Source of the DNA: Paenibacillus albus
GTDB taxonomy: Bacteria; Bacillota; Bacilli; Paenibacillales; Paenibacillaceae
Length of the DNA stretch: 64,000 nt
Reading direction: 5' to 3'
Assembly: GCF_003952225.1 (NCBI RefSeq)
Contig: NZ_CP034437.1
Coordinates: forward strand, 1,345,501-1,409,500
Positions 34,801 through 42,302 of the stretch are shown in pieces. Made by a program: the position numbers and the translations under genes. Each line of letters starts with the position of its first letter. Position 1 is the first letter of the stretch. The notes under the pieces were generated by a model. It was not told the DNA's origin. It saw only the letters and a list, made by a program, of their open reading frames with translations, and searched no databases.

Positions 34801-35513
34801 AGGTGAACGAACGAGTCGCGGGCGAGACATTCGGGCAGACGGCGATATTGACGCATCGGCTCCGTACAGCGACGGTCGTTGCCGAAGAAGAGCTTGTGCT
34901 CCTGCGGCTCGATTCCGCAGCGTTCTATGATGTCATGTTCGACCGGACAGGCATCGCGCTTGAGATGATGCGGCTGCTCTCGCGGCGTTTGCGCTCGAAG
35001 CTCGCGCGCACAGCGGCGGAGCCTGCTTCGCAAGCCGAGCAAGAGGTGGCTGCGGCTATGGAATCGGCAGAGGCTGAAGCAACCAATGCGCATTTGATGC
35101 AAAGCGAAACGATTTTGCGGCGAGTTCTGATTTTGCAGAAGATTGACTTGTTCGCGCGTTTGTCGCAGGAAGACGTCATTAAGCTTGCCCAGGTTGTGGA
35201 AGAAGTGGAGTATGCGCCTGGTGAATCGGTTTGCAGGGTTGATGATTATGGCGATACGTTGTACGGTATTATAGAAGGAAGCATTCGTATTCATAAAGGC
35301 AGCGAGACGTTCGCGACGCTCGGAGAAGGCGAGTACTTCGGCGAGATGGCGGTTATCGACAGCGGCCTTCGTTCAGCAGATTGCACAGCGATCGGCCGAA
35401 CGGTCGTACTGCAGCTGCATCGCGATCAAGTCTTTGCGCTATGCTTCCAAAATATCGAAGTACTCAGAAGCATGATGCAAGTGCTTGCGGAACGTCTGCG
35501 AGGCATGCTGTAA
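31854..35513 (+). CDS. ATP/ADP-carrier-like membrane protein fused to HEAT repeats and two cNMP-binding domains
   Basis: 1219 residues. Residues about 20-420: a 10-12 helix transporter-like domain (GRTAADALFLSHFG, GLVGSGGLIGSIVSGFG) similar to the Tlc/NTT nucleotide-carrier branch of the MFS. About 430-690: HEAT-like helical repeats (VRVEALRYMERV, VKSAAIAGLIKYYG, VRKYAVQSAALLG). A Gly/Ala-rich linker near 840-855, then two cyclic-nucleotide-binding domains, about 924-1045 and 1090-1219. The second has a canonical phosphate-binding cassette, FGEMAVIDSGLRSA; the first reads FGQTAILTHRLRTA, with Gln for Glu. AAGGAG stands 8 nt before the ATG. The membrane part may be regulatory rather than a transporter; the ligand is unknown. 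Confidence 0.85.
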   Translation: MKMKSGMIAQTFQRFGEDKEEYSKVLFLVLYLFAITSASTIGRTAADALFLSHFGASQLSFMYVPQSAALILVGFLFQRISPRFRMDQLLYVLIPALSSLVLLSRLGVGMDFKWVYPVIYVGYDVFNFLMVVCFWQFATSVLDQRKVKRTIGLVGSGGLIGSIVSGFGLKAVAPLVGTSNLIFFYAGMQLIALVAVIQLTRRSDATVFAVRKQQPNASSKKKQLAQDSKGGMFHHVPHLKYVAIMSAALVITLTLIDYQFKVILKSTLENDALAGFMGSFYGYSGLLALFVQLFIAGKLLTRFGVMTAILVFPIALFTGSLGVLLMPVLAMVVIVKGSDKVLGDTINSSVNQLIMFPVPPEWRNQAKSFLDGIVRNGAKGIAAISLIALSQLLTTPQFSYVILALLTVCIFAAIKVKGAYLQALLSTLKTRGHDLQEGQLDLMDPASLAVLTGTLTHPDKGQVLYALKILQEVDGFDLMPHMEGLLLQHPAQEVRVEALRYMERVRPAGQEETLLAQMQQEGYGLVQAGAVLALSAYAKEEYLDEITARLTAEDMDVKSAAIAGLIKYYGIEGMFRAVGTLKQLMESAHEDERTKMAILFGQIGIREFYKPLIPLLRDDSAHVRKYAVQSAALLGVTELVPHIVPLLAHNETREPAVEALAAYEEKVILPLLAPYFEMDAILLYLPKVFERIGGQAAFDVLVERYPASGFELRDKLLEAMARMRKGISYMDAKQIEMHIHLELDLYWKFTAYQRDMGAAEGYSEVTEAIEQSRLAMIKRIFQLLGFMYDASTISAVYVNWSEGQARQQANAAEVIDQLASGNLRMELAKLMAAPRIIAPSPTVAGAGGAGAGASREQSLPNLAWLYDQGDEWLCQVIQFAAARHGERIALGKASGAGSGDSGDAASAAQVDETWLSDQMERIEMLKKVSLFEGLTGRELAAFALRMEQLDYPQGSTVFQQGDPGDALYIICSGRTAVYQGSEKVNERVAGETFGQTAILTHRLRTATVVAEEELVLLRLDSAAFYDVMFDRTGIALEMMRLLSRRLRSKLARTAAEPASQAEQEVAAAMESAEAEATNAHLMQSETILRRVLILQKIDLFARLSQEDVIKLAQVVEEVEYAPGESVCRVDDYGDTLYGIIEGSIRIHKGSETFATLGEGEYFGEMAVIDSGLRSADCTAIGRTVVLQLHRDQVFALCFQNIEVLRSMMQVLAERLRGML

Positions 35514-35562
35514 TAGAGCTGCGTTAGTGGCCGTCTGCGTCTTGAAGGAGTGGGGTTTTACG

Positions 35563-36048
35563 GTGAAACGGGTTATGAAGTTAGTTATCTTATTATGCGG
35601 TTTGACGGTGCTGCTCGCCGCATGCGGCGGGAAGACGGAGACACCGCTGTCGATGAGCGATAAGGTGAGCTCGACTGATCTGAGCGCGGAGAAGGCCGGC
35701 GATGCCGAGTTCGGCATGACCGAGAAGGAGCTTGTGGACAAGCTGGGCAAGCCGGAGCGGGCGATGAACGATGGCAGAACGTTTCTTCTTATGTACGAGA
35801 GCTATCAGTACACGACGCTGGATAGTAAAGTGCTCGCGTACTCGCTTGGGCCGAAATCGGCAACAGCAAAAGGCGTGAAGCTAGGCGACACGAAGGAACA
35901 AGTACTAGGGCTGTATGGCGACGCTTACTACACGCTTGGCGAGTCAATCGGATATATCGACAAGACGAAGCAGCTGTCGCTGGATTTTAAGCTGAAGGAT
36001 GATAAAGTGGTTGCCATCAACTTGGCGTCGCTTAAGCTATACGAATAA
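35563..36048 (+). CDS. small lipoprotein with BamE/SmpA-like repeats
   Basis: About 161 residues from GTG 35563. Signal peptide with lipobox LAAC, followed by two short SmpA/BamE-like units: GMTEKELVDKLGKPE and, later, GVKLGDTKEQVLGLYG. Such domains are found in many small bacterial surface lipoproteins. AAGGAG lies 12 nt upstream of the GTG; ATG 35575 is an in-frame alternative. The longer frame to 35485 would overlap the fusion gene and lacks a site. It follows that gene by 49 bases and may be co-transcribed. Function unknown. Confidence 0.8.
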   Translation: MKRVMKLVILLCGLTVLLAACGGKTETPLSMSDKVSSTDLSAEKAGDAEFGMTEKELVDKLGKPERAMNDGRTFLLMYESYQYTTLDSKVLAYSLGPKSATAKGVKLGDTKEQVLGLYGDAYYTLGESIGYIDKTKQLSLDFKLKDDKVVAINLASLKLYE

Positions 36049-36062
36049 GACGATAAACGGTA

Positions 36063-36105
36063 AAGCCCACCTCGGGAGTAATCCTGTGGCGGGCTTTGTT
36101 TTTGT
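36063..36105. terminator. terminator between lipoprotein and GNAT genes
   Basis: AAAGCCC-ACC pairs with GGCGGGCTTT (one mismatch), followed by GTTTTTGT. It lies between convergent genes. Confidence 0.8.
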
Positions 36106-36106
36106 G

Positions 36107-36739
36107 TTATAGAACGTTCAGTCCCTGTGCGCGCAGCTCCAACAAATACGGGCGTGGAGGGTGCGGATTGTCCATGGGAGGACGAAGCTCCGTGTTATAG
36201 GTGGCGGGTTCGACGTTCAGCTGCTGAAAAATCTCGCTCCACTTCTGCGCTTCTCCCGGAGCTGTTAATCGAGGTAGGAAGCCAGCGTTTAGATAGCTTT
36301 TGATCGCGGGAAGGTTGTCGCTGTCGACATTGAGCAGTACGGCTTGCTCGCCTCGATGTGCGATGACATCACAGAGCTGCAGCACCATTGAAGTGCCAAG
36401 ACCATGACCTCTATGAGAAGGAATGACGCCTACGAAAATTATAAAGCCTTCGTTCTCGCCCCATCTCCATGGCTGACTCCAAGCAGTTGCGGTTCCGCAA
36501 GGCGTGCTGGTTTCGTCAAACAGCACATGTACACGTTCGGGCAAATACGAGTAGTTATCTACCATCACTTGCTCGAAAGTACCGGCTTGATAGTCGCCGA
36601 AAGCGGCGTCCATCACCTTTTCCCACAGATCACCCTCTTCGCGGGTTATGGATCTGAACGTATACCCAGCCGGGAAGTCTGCTGCTGACTGCGCGTTCAG
36701 AGTCACATTTTTCTCGAGTGTCATATCCATTGCATCCAT
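36107..36739 (-). CDS. GNAT-family N-acetyltransferase
   Basis: About 210 residues. The acetyl-CoA binding motif is VGVIPSHRGHGLGTSMV (R-G-x-G-x-G type) near residue 110, followed by LLNVDSDNLPAIKSYLNAGF. Cytoplasmic. GAGGCGA lies 7 nt before ATG 36739 (MDAMDMTLEK), preferred over the ATG at 36757. The amine substrate is unknown. Single gene, convergent with the lipoprotein gene. Confidence 0.88.
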   Translation of the reverse strand: MDAMDMTLEKNVTLNAQSAADFPAGYTFRSITREEGDLWEKVMDAAFGDYQAGTFEQVMVDNYSYLPERVHVLFDETSTPCGTATAWSQPWRWGENEGFIIFVGVIPSHRGHGLGTSMVLQLCDVIAHRGEQAVLLNVDSDNLPAIKSYLNAGFLPRLTAPGEAQKWSEIFQQLNVEPATYNTELRPPMDNPHPPRPYLLELRAQGLNVL

Positions 36740-36867
36740 TCGTCTGTCGCCTCGCAATCGTGTATACTATTACTAAATTCTACCAAGTTTGCGATTTAGT
36801 AGATAGGGAATGGTTGGTTTAACTTGAGTTTTACACAACTTTGGTCTGGGAGATAAGGAGTGGCATT

Positions 36868-37458
36868 ATGGAAGACATGCTGAGCAAGCAAATGGAGTTT
36901 CTCATCGAAATCGACAAGCTGAAGCAAGTGGAGCGCAGGACGAAAATTATGAGTGGCGATCGACTCGAAAATGATGCGGAGCATACATGGCACCTCGCAA
37001 TGATGGCGCTCATTCTGCAAGGTCATGCCAATGCGGACGTGGATCTGCTCAAGGTGATTCGGATGCTGCTCGTGCACGATTTGGTTGAGATCGATGCCGG
37101 AGATACCTTTGCGTATGATACGAAAGGCAATGTAGATAAGCATGAGCGGGAGCTGAGCGCGGCGAAGCGGATTTTCGGTTTGCTTCCGGAGGAGCAGGCG
37201 GCGGAGCTCATGGAACTGTGGCTGGAGTTCGAGCATAAAGAGAGTCAAGAAGCGAAATTCGCGAGTGCGCTCGATCGGCTGCAGCCGCTCATTCATAATC
37301 ACAACAACAACGGCGATACGTGGCAGAAGTACGGCATATCGAGCAGTCAGGTGCTTAATCGCAATCGAGAAATCGCTGATGCCTCGGATAAGCTGTGGGA
37401 TTATGCGCAGCAGCTGGTGCGGAAGTCCGTGGATCAGGGGATTTTGAAGGAATCATAA
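36868..37458 (+). CDS. HD-domain phosphohydrolase (YfbR-like)
   Basis: 196 residues. Metal-binding pattern: His39 in ENDAEHTWH, His70-Asp71 in LLVHDLVEIDAGD, and a later Asp in the ALDRLQPLIHNHNNNG stretch. This is the COG1896 type, whose E. coli member YfbR is a 5'-deoxynucleotidase. AAGGAG stands 7 nt before ATG 36868. The closest role is nucleotide monophosphate hydrolysis; the substrate here is not known. The next gene starts 3 nt after the stop. Confidence 0.88.
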   Translation: MEDMLSKQMEFLIEIDKLKQVERRTKIMSGDRLENDAEHTWHLAMMALILQGHANADVDLLKVIRMLLVHDLVEIDAGDTFAYDTKGNVDKHERELSAAKRIFGLLPEEQAAELMELWLEFEHKESQEAKFASALDRLQPLIHNHNNNGDTWQKYGISSSQVLNRNREIADASDKLWDYAQQLVRKSVDQGILKES

Positions 37459-37460
37459 GG

Positions 37461-37865
37461 ATGGGAGTGGTGGTGGGGATGTATTTGAAGTCGCACAAGA
37501 CATTGCTTATCTCTAGCGTGCTTTGCGCCCTGCAATTGTCGCTCGCGGTCTTTCGGCTGGTTACGACGAATCAAGAGTGGATGCCAGCTTTTATTGGCTT
37601 CATTTATTTCTTAGTGAGCCTCGTCCTCTTCGGTGTTCTCGTTGTGCTGATTATCGACCTTCTGACAGAAGCGCGGCGAACCATTCAGGGGAGGATTATC
37701 AACAAAGAAGGCAAAATCATTCACGTGCTGCGAGACGATGGGAAGCTCAAGCGGTATCGAATCATCGTGCCCGAGGTACTGGAGTCGCTCCATGCTGAAC
37801 GTAGAGTTGAGATTGTGAGCACGAATCTGGCGAACATTCCGAGCCGGATTACGGTTATGGAGTAG
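37461..37865 (+). CDS. small membrane protein of unknown function
   Basis: 134 residues with two membrane helices (LLISSVLCALQLSLAVFRLV and FIGFIYFLVSLVLFGVLVVLII) and a basic cytoplasmic tail of about 60 residues (IINKEGKIIHVLRDDGKLKR). AAGGA lies 9 nt before ATG 37461; ATG 37479 is also possible. It is spaced 3 nt from the HD-domain gene, so it is co-expressed. No known family recognised. Confidence 0.78.
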   Translation: MGVVVGMYLKSHKTLLISSVLCALQLSLAVFRLVTTNQEWMPAFIGFIYFLVSLVLFGVLVVLIIDLLTEARRTIQGRIINKEGKIIHVLRDDGKLKRYRIIVPEVLESLHAERRVEIVSTNLANIPSRITVME

Positions 37866-37895
37866 GGCGTTGGGCGCTCACTGCGCGGGGGAGGA

Positions 37896-38086
37896 GCTGA
37901 GAGAACAAATATGTTCTCTCAGCACGAAAACTAACCTGGAAGATCGATGAGAGAACGTATACGTTCTCTCGTTGCGGGGCGACCCCGCTCGCTGCGCGAA
38001 ATTTTCCCCGCTGAGAGAGGAAAAACCCGCTCTCAGCTCTCAAAAACGCGGGAAAAGCTACTGAGAGAGGAAAAAGCCTCTCTCAG
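37896..38086. repeat. GAGAG-palindrome array 2
   Basis: Four hairpins of the array family in convergent intergenic space. From 37896: GCTGAGAGAACA-AATA-TGTTCTCTCAGC, 12-bp arms. Around 37950-37971: arms GAGAGAACG/CGTTCTCTC around TATA, fully palindromic. Near 38008: CTGAGAG...CTCTCAG with an A-rich loop. At 38061-38086: CTGAGAGAGG-AAAAAG-CCTCTCTCAG. The spacer AAACGCGGGAAA is shared with array 1. Between the second and third hairpins a GC-rich stretch carries a GGGGCGACCCC hairpin. Confidence 0.85.
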
Positions 38087-38171
38087 ACGCCGCCCGCGCC
38101 GCCCCCCGCGCCGGCGAACACGTCTTTTCCTCCGCTCCCGAACCGCGCGTCGCAGCGAATCCATAAACAAG

Positions 38172-38210
38172 AAAAAGCCGAGAGATCAAATTCTGATCTC
38201 TCGGCTTTTT
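38172..38210. terminator. bidirectional terminator with GAGAG core
   Basis: A 17-bp stem from AAAAAGCCGAGAGATCA (38172-38188) to TGATCTCTCGGCTTTTT (38194-38210), loop AATTC. A and T runs allow it to serve both the plus-strand HD unit and the minus-strand FAH gene. Its stem contains the GAGAGA/TCTCTC core of the nearby array. Confidence 0.92.
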
Positions 38211-38260
38211 CACGCATGTGCTCGCGTCAACGCTCCCGCCAGCGCCACAGCGCTAACTAC

Positions 38261-38905
38261 CTACCCCATGTCCACATAAAGCGGACCATAGGTCGCTTCA
38301 TTGCCGCCAGTGACAAGGCGCAGCTCCAGCGTGTCGCCGTCCGCGAGCGGGCCGACGCCTGCCGGCGTGCCGGTGTAAATGACGTCACCGGCACCGAGGC
38401 CCATATTCGAGCCGATGAAATCGACCAGCTGCTGCAGCGGGAAGATCATATCCTTCGGGCAGCCCTGCTGCACGACTTCGTCATTCTTAACGAGGCTAAA
38501 GTTTAACGCCTCGAATTCCGCTTCCCCGCCGAACGGCGTGAACTCCGTCAGCACCGCGGAGCCGACGAAGCCTTTGGCAAGCAGCCACGGGTGGCGCTTC
38601 TCCTTGAGCTTCGACTGCACATCGCGCGCCGTCAGGTCGATGCCGAGGGCGATGCCGTCGATGAGCTCGTTCACTTTCATGCCGGGGCGATAGCTCGCGC
38701 CAACACGTACAACGACCTCCAGCTCATAATGAATCTCGCCGATCGAGCCTGGCAGAGCAAGCTTTCCCGTTGCCGGATGCAGCGCATGCGTCGGCTTCGA
38801 GAAGATCATCGGCTCCTCCGGCACATCGTTGCCAAGCTCCTTGGCATGAAGCGCATAATTGCGCCCTACACAGTAAATATTGCGAATCGAATCCATTGCT
38901 GGCAT
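38261..38905 (-). CDS. fumarylacetoacetate hydrolase (FAH) family protein
   Basis: A 214-residue single-domain FAH enzyme. Conserved blocks are [24 protein letters not shown], metal ligands in [23 protein letters not shown], and [12 protein letters not shown]. Family members are Mg-dependent hydrolases or decarboxylases of beta-keto acids (acylpyruvases, oxaloacetate decarboxylases). GGAGG lies just before the ATG. The substrate cannot be read; an acylpyruvate hydrolase or oxaloacetate decarboxylase is most likely. Single gene. Confidence 0.92.
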   Translation of the reverse strand: MPAMDSIRNIYCVGRNYALHAKELGNDVPEEPMIFSKPTHALHPATGKLALPGSIGEIHYELEVVVRVGASYRPGMKVNELIDGIALGIDLTARDVQSKLKEKRHPWLLAKGFVGSAVLTEFTPFGGEAEFEALNFSLVKNDEVVQQGCPKDMIFPLQQLVDFIGSNMGLGAGDVIYTGTPAGVGPLADGDTLELRLVTGGNEATYGPLYVDMG

Positions 38906-39017
38906 GTTCCAATTTCCTCCAAATAGGTTGATGAATTCTATATTTTATCATAGCATGCCCGTCGATTTTCTTCATGCCGATCTTGAAAACACAAACCTTA
39001 ATCCCTAATTTCACGCA

Positions 39018-39046
39018 TTGTTGGTAAAGGCGCGGTGCATGATAAT
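39018..39046 (+). promoter_or_regulatory. candidate promoter of the third sugar importer
   Basis: TTGTTG (39018-39023) and GATAAT (39041-39046), spacer exactly 17, 33 bases upstream of the binding-protein start codon. Confidence 0.6.
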
Positions 39047-39078
39047 AAGCGTATACCAACCCGAGGGGGAATAGAGAA

Positions 39079-40431
39079 ATGGCTAGCAAAGCATTAAAAA
39101 CAACAGCAGTCGCGGTTACTGCGGCAGCATTGCTTCTTGGCGCAACAGCTTGCGGAAGCAAAAACGATAACACTTCAAACAATACAACGAATACAGGCAG
39201 CACGAACGCTGGCACGAACACACCAGCAGCAGAGAACGTAACAATTACGTTCCAGAACATCTACCCAGATCCAGAAACGCCTTCGTACAAAATGCTTCAC
39301 ACGATTGTTGATCAATACCAGAAGGATCACCCGAACGTTAAGATCGAGCTTGATTCCTTGAACACAGACCAACAAAAGCTGAAGCTGAAAACGCAAGCAG
39401 CTTCCAAAGAAGTACCGGACATCACAATCGTGAACCCGTCCGCACAAATGAAGCCATATGTTGATGCTGGCCTGCTTGCGCCGCTGAACGATATGCTTGA
39501 TCAGAACGGCCTGAAAGACACGTTCCAAAAAGGTCTTCTTGACTCGTACAGCTTCGACAACAACGTGTACGCATTGCCAGACGGTAACAACATCGAAGTC
39601 GTTTACTACAACAAAGACCTGTTCACACAAGCAGGCATCACAGCTCCACCAACAACGTTTGAAGATCTCGTAGCTGATGTTAAAGCGCTCAAAGCGAAGA
39701 ACATCACGCCAATCGCGATCGGTGAGAAAGACTCTTGGACAGGTTCGTTCTTGTTCATGAACGTTCTTCTTCGCACAAACGGCGGTCCTGGCTTCCTGCA
39801 AGACGTTATTGATGGCAAGAAAACATTTAAAGATCCAGCATTCACGGATGCAGTATCGAGCTTCCAAGACCTGATTCAAGCAAAAGCATTCCCAGATGGC
39901 GCAACTTCCGTTGACTACAACACTGGCGGTAACCTCTTCAAAACAGGTAAAGCTGCTATGTACATCATGGGTACATGGGAAACTGGCGCAATTGACGCTT
40001 CTTCCGTAGCTGGCAAAGTGGGCGTATTCAAATTCCCTAAAGTTAAAGGCAAAGGCGATCCAGACCAATACATGCTTGCTCCAGGTTCCGCATTCGCGAT
40101 TTCCGCGAACAGCAAGCACCTGAAAGAAACAAAAGACTTCCTGAACTACTTCATGACAGAAATGCCTAAGAAGCAGTTCGAACTGAAAAACGCAGTTGGT
40201 AGCGGTCAAATCATGACTGGTGACTTCAAAGCTGCTGGTTACTCCGATCTTGCAATCGCAGTACTTGATCTGTTCAAGAACGTTAAAGGCGGCGACCTTG
40301 CATTCGATAACACTATGAAACCAGCCATTGCACAAGCTCACCTGAGCAGCATCCAAAACATGTTCGTGCAAAAAGTTGACCCAGCGAACGTTGCGAACGA
40401 GCACCAATCGGCATACGACGCTAACAAGTAA
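39079..40431 (+). CDS. CUT1 sugar-binding lipoprotein
   Basis: 450 residues. Signal peptide with lipobox ATAC, Asn/Thr-rich linker, and a family-1 solute-binding domain (ITFQNIYPDPETPSYKM; then YALPDGNNIEVVYYNKDLF, GKAAMYIMGTWETGA). The codon set is narrow (GCA, CCA, ACA, GAA, AAC, CTT), more A/T-ending than most neighbours, as in a very highly expressed gene. GAGGGGGA precedes ATG 39079. First gene of a binding protein-permease-permease-kinase-regulator unit. The sugar is unknown. Confidence 0.93.
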   Translation: MASKALKTTAVAVTAAALLLGATACGSKNDNTSNNTTNTGSTNAGTNTPAAENVTITFQNIYPDPETPSYKMLHTIVDQYQKDHPNVKIELDSLNTDQQKLKLKTQAASKEVPDITIVNPSAQMKPYVDAGLLAPLNDMLDQNGLKDTFQKGLLDSYSFDNNVYALPDGNNIEVVYYNKDLFTQAGITAPPTTFEDLVADVKALKAKNITPIAIGEKDSWTGSFLFMNVLLRTNGGPGFLQDVIDGKKTFKDPAFTDAVSSFQDLIQAKAFPDGATSVDYNTGGNLFKTGKAAMYIMGTWETGAIDASSVAGKVGVFKFPKVKGKGDPDQYMLAPGSAFAISANSKHLKETKDFLNYFMTEMPKKQFELKNAVGSGQIMTGDFKAAGYSDLAIAVLDLFKNVKGGDLAFDNTMKPAIAQAHLSSIQNMFVQKVDPANVANEHQSAYDANK

Positions 40432-40535
40432 GCTTTTCAAATAACAAACAGTCGTTTGCGGGTGGAGGCACTTAGCTGATCTCCATCCGCATTCGGCTTT
40501 CTTTTCAATTTATAACGACTCAGGAGGCAACCTAC

Positions 40536-41426
40536 GTGAATGTTTTAAAAGTCCCGGCCCGTACAATTGCAGTTTTCGTCCTGCCGTGTCTGATTCTCTA
40601 CATCGGCCTCGTGTTCGTACCAATCGTTGTAGCTGTTTATGACAGCTTACTGGACTGGGATAGCATCAATAAGGCGAAATTTATCGGGTTCGATAATTTT
40701 AAAACGATGCTGTTCCACGACACGAATTTCTGGCCTTCCGTTCGACACACGCTTGGTTACGCGGTATTTTCCATGTTGGAAATTCCGATTTGTTTGTTTG
40801 TAGCAGCACTTATGAACCGCTATGTACGTAAAGCGAATACGCTTGTATCCCTTTACTTCGTACCTGTTATTCTTTCGGTCGTAATTATCGGCCAGCTTTG
40901 GAAAACGATTTACAACCCGACTGATATGGGCGGCATGCTTAACGGCATTCTGACTTCGCTTGGTCTTGACAGCTGGACACATAACTGGCTGACAGAGCCT
41001 AAGATTGCTATGTACTGCTTGTACTTTGTTTCCTTGTGGCAATATTTCGGCTATCACTTGCTCATTCAATACACGGGCGTTCAGAACATTCCGACGGAAG
41101 TGTATGAAGCGGCGAAGATTGATGGCGCTGAAGGCTTTAAAGCCGATTGGTACATTACTTACCCAATGGTTGTCCCGATCTTCAAAATCTCGATCATCCT
41201 AGCGTTCATCGGATCCTTACAGTCATTTGACCTTGTATGGGTTATGACAGGCGGCGGCCCGGCGCACGCGACAGATACGATCTCTACACATATGTACAAC
41301 ATGTCGTTCCTGTCCTTCAAGTACGGATACGGTAGCGCCCTTGCGACATTCCTCGTGTTTGTTTGCTTGGTATTCACAGTATTCATCAATTTCGTCTTCA
41401 AAAAAGTCGAAGCAAGATACACCTAG
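40536..41426 (+). CDS. CUT1 sugar transporter permease (MalF-like)
   Basis: 296 residues, six helices (FVLPCLILYIGLVFVPIVVAV and onward), EAA loop YEAAKIDGAEGFKADWYITYP. GTG start with AGGAGG 8 nt upstream. Works with the next permease and the preceding lipoprotein. The 104-base gap from the binding protein has no terminator, so the genes are probably one transcript with different expression levels. Confidence 0.93.
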   Translation: MNVLKVPARTIAVFVLPCLILYIGLVFVPIVVAVYDSLLDWDSINKAKFIGFDNFKTMLFHDTNFWPSVRHTLGYAVFSMLEIPICLFVAALMNRYVRKANTLVSLYFVPVILSVVIIGQLWKTIYNPTDMGGMLNGILTSLGLDSWTHNWLTEPKIAMYCLYFVSLWQYFGYHLLIQYTGVQNIPTEVYEAAKIDGAEGFKADWYITYPMVVPIFKISIILAFIGSLQSFDLVWVMTGGGPAHATDTISTHMYNMSFLSFKYGYGSALATFLVFVCLVFTVFINFVFKKVEARYT

Positions 41427-41444
41427 AAGGGAGAACAATACATC

Positions 41445-42269
41445 ATGGCAAGTGTTAAAAAAGGGCTCGTGTATCTGCTTCTCTCGATCCTTGTCGTTAC
41501 GCAAATTTACCCATTGTTCTGGCTGATCATGTACTCGCTCAAGACGAACGAAGAAATTCTGGGTTCCAGCTTCTTCTCTTTGCCGAGCTCACCGCAATGG
41601 GGTAACTATAAAGCCGCTTATAAAGGCGGACATTACTTGCAATACCTTGGCAATAGCGTGCTCGTAACGTCGGTAACGCTGCTGTGCGTAATAATCTTGA
41701 GCTCCATGGTTGCTTACGCAATTTCCCGGTTCAAATGGAAGCTTGGTCCGGTTGTAACGCTCGTGTTCCTGCTCGGGATGATGATTCCGATGCAGGCGAC
41801 GCTGCTGCCGCTGATGGTTATCTTTAAGCACATGCATATTTTGAACACGCGCTGGTCGCTGATTCTGCCTTACATTACGTTCTCCACACCGATTGCCGTC
41901 TTTATCCTAAGCGGATTTATGCGCGGCATTCCAGCGGAGATCGAAGAGTCGGCATTCATGGATGGCGCGAGCGTATACCGGATCTTCCGCAGCATCATTC
42001 TGCCGATCTCGGTGCCGCCGATTATGACTGTAGTTATTCTGACGTTCATTACGATCTGGAACGAATACATCATGGCGGCGACATTTATTTCCAAAGAAAC
42101 ATTGAAAACTCTTCCTTTCGGCATTTATACTTTTGTCAGCCAGTACAATGTTAACTATGGCGCAATTGGTGCTTTCCTTATCCTCGGCGCATTGCCGGTG
42201 CTGATCATATACTTCACCCTTTCGGAGCGTATTACGAAAGGCATGGTTGCAGGAGCAGTTAAAGGATAA
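41445..42269 (+). CDS. CUT1 sugar transporter permease (MalG-like)
   Basis: 274 residues. EAA loop: EESAFMDGASVYRIFRSIILPI; end motif SERITKGMVAGAVKG is typical for MalG-type permeases. GGGAG stands 11 nt before the ATG. It is 18 nt after the first permease. No ATPase gene is present; sharing of an MsmX-type protein is inferred. Followed by its dedicated two-component pair. Confidence 0.93.
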   Translation: MASVKKGLVYLLLSILVVTQIYPLFWLIMYSLKTNEEILGSSFFSLPSSPQWGNYKAAYKGGHYLQYLGNSVLVTSVTLLCVIILSSMVAYAISRFKWKLGPVVTLVFLLGMMIPMQATLLPLMVIFKHMHILNTRWSLILPYITFSTPIAVFILSGFMRGIPAEIEESAFMDGASVYRIFRSIILPISVPPIMTVVILTFITIWNEYIMAATFISKETLKTLPFGIYTFVSQYNVNYGAIGAFLILGALPVLIIYFTLSERITKGMVAGAVKG

Positions 42270-42302
42270 ACGTAAGCCCGGAGGAAAGGGCGAAGAGCAA
42301 AC

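Noticed and set aside
39175-40440. 421-residue frame on the minus strand opposite the sugar-binding lipoprotein
   Set aside because: No ribosome binding site, no recognisable domain, cysteine- and valine-rich composition typical of antisense frames; the plus-strand gene has lipobox and family motifs.
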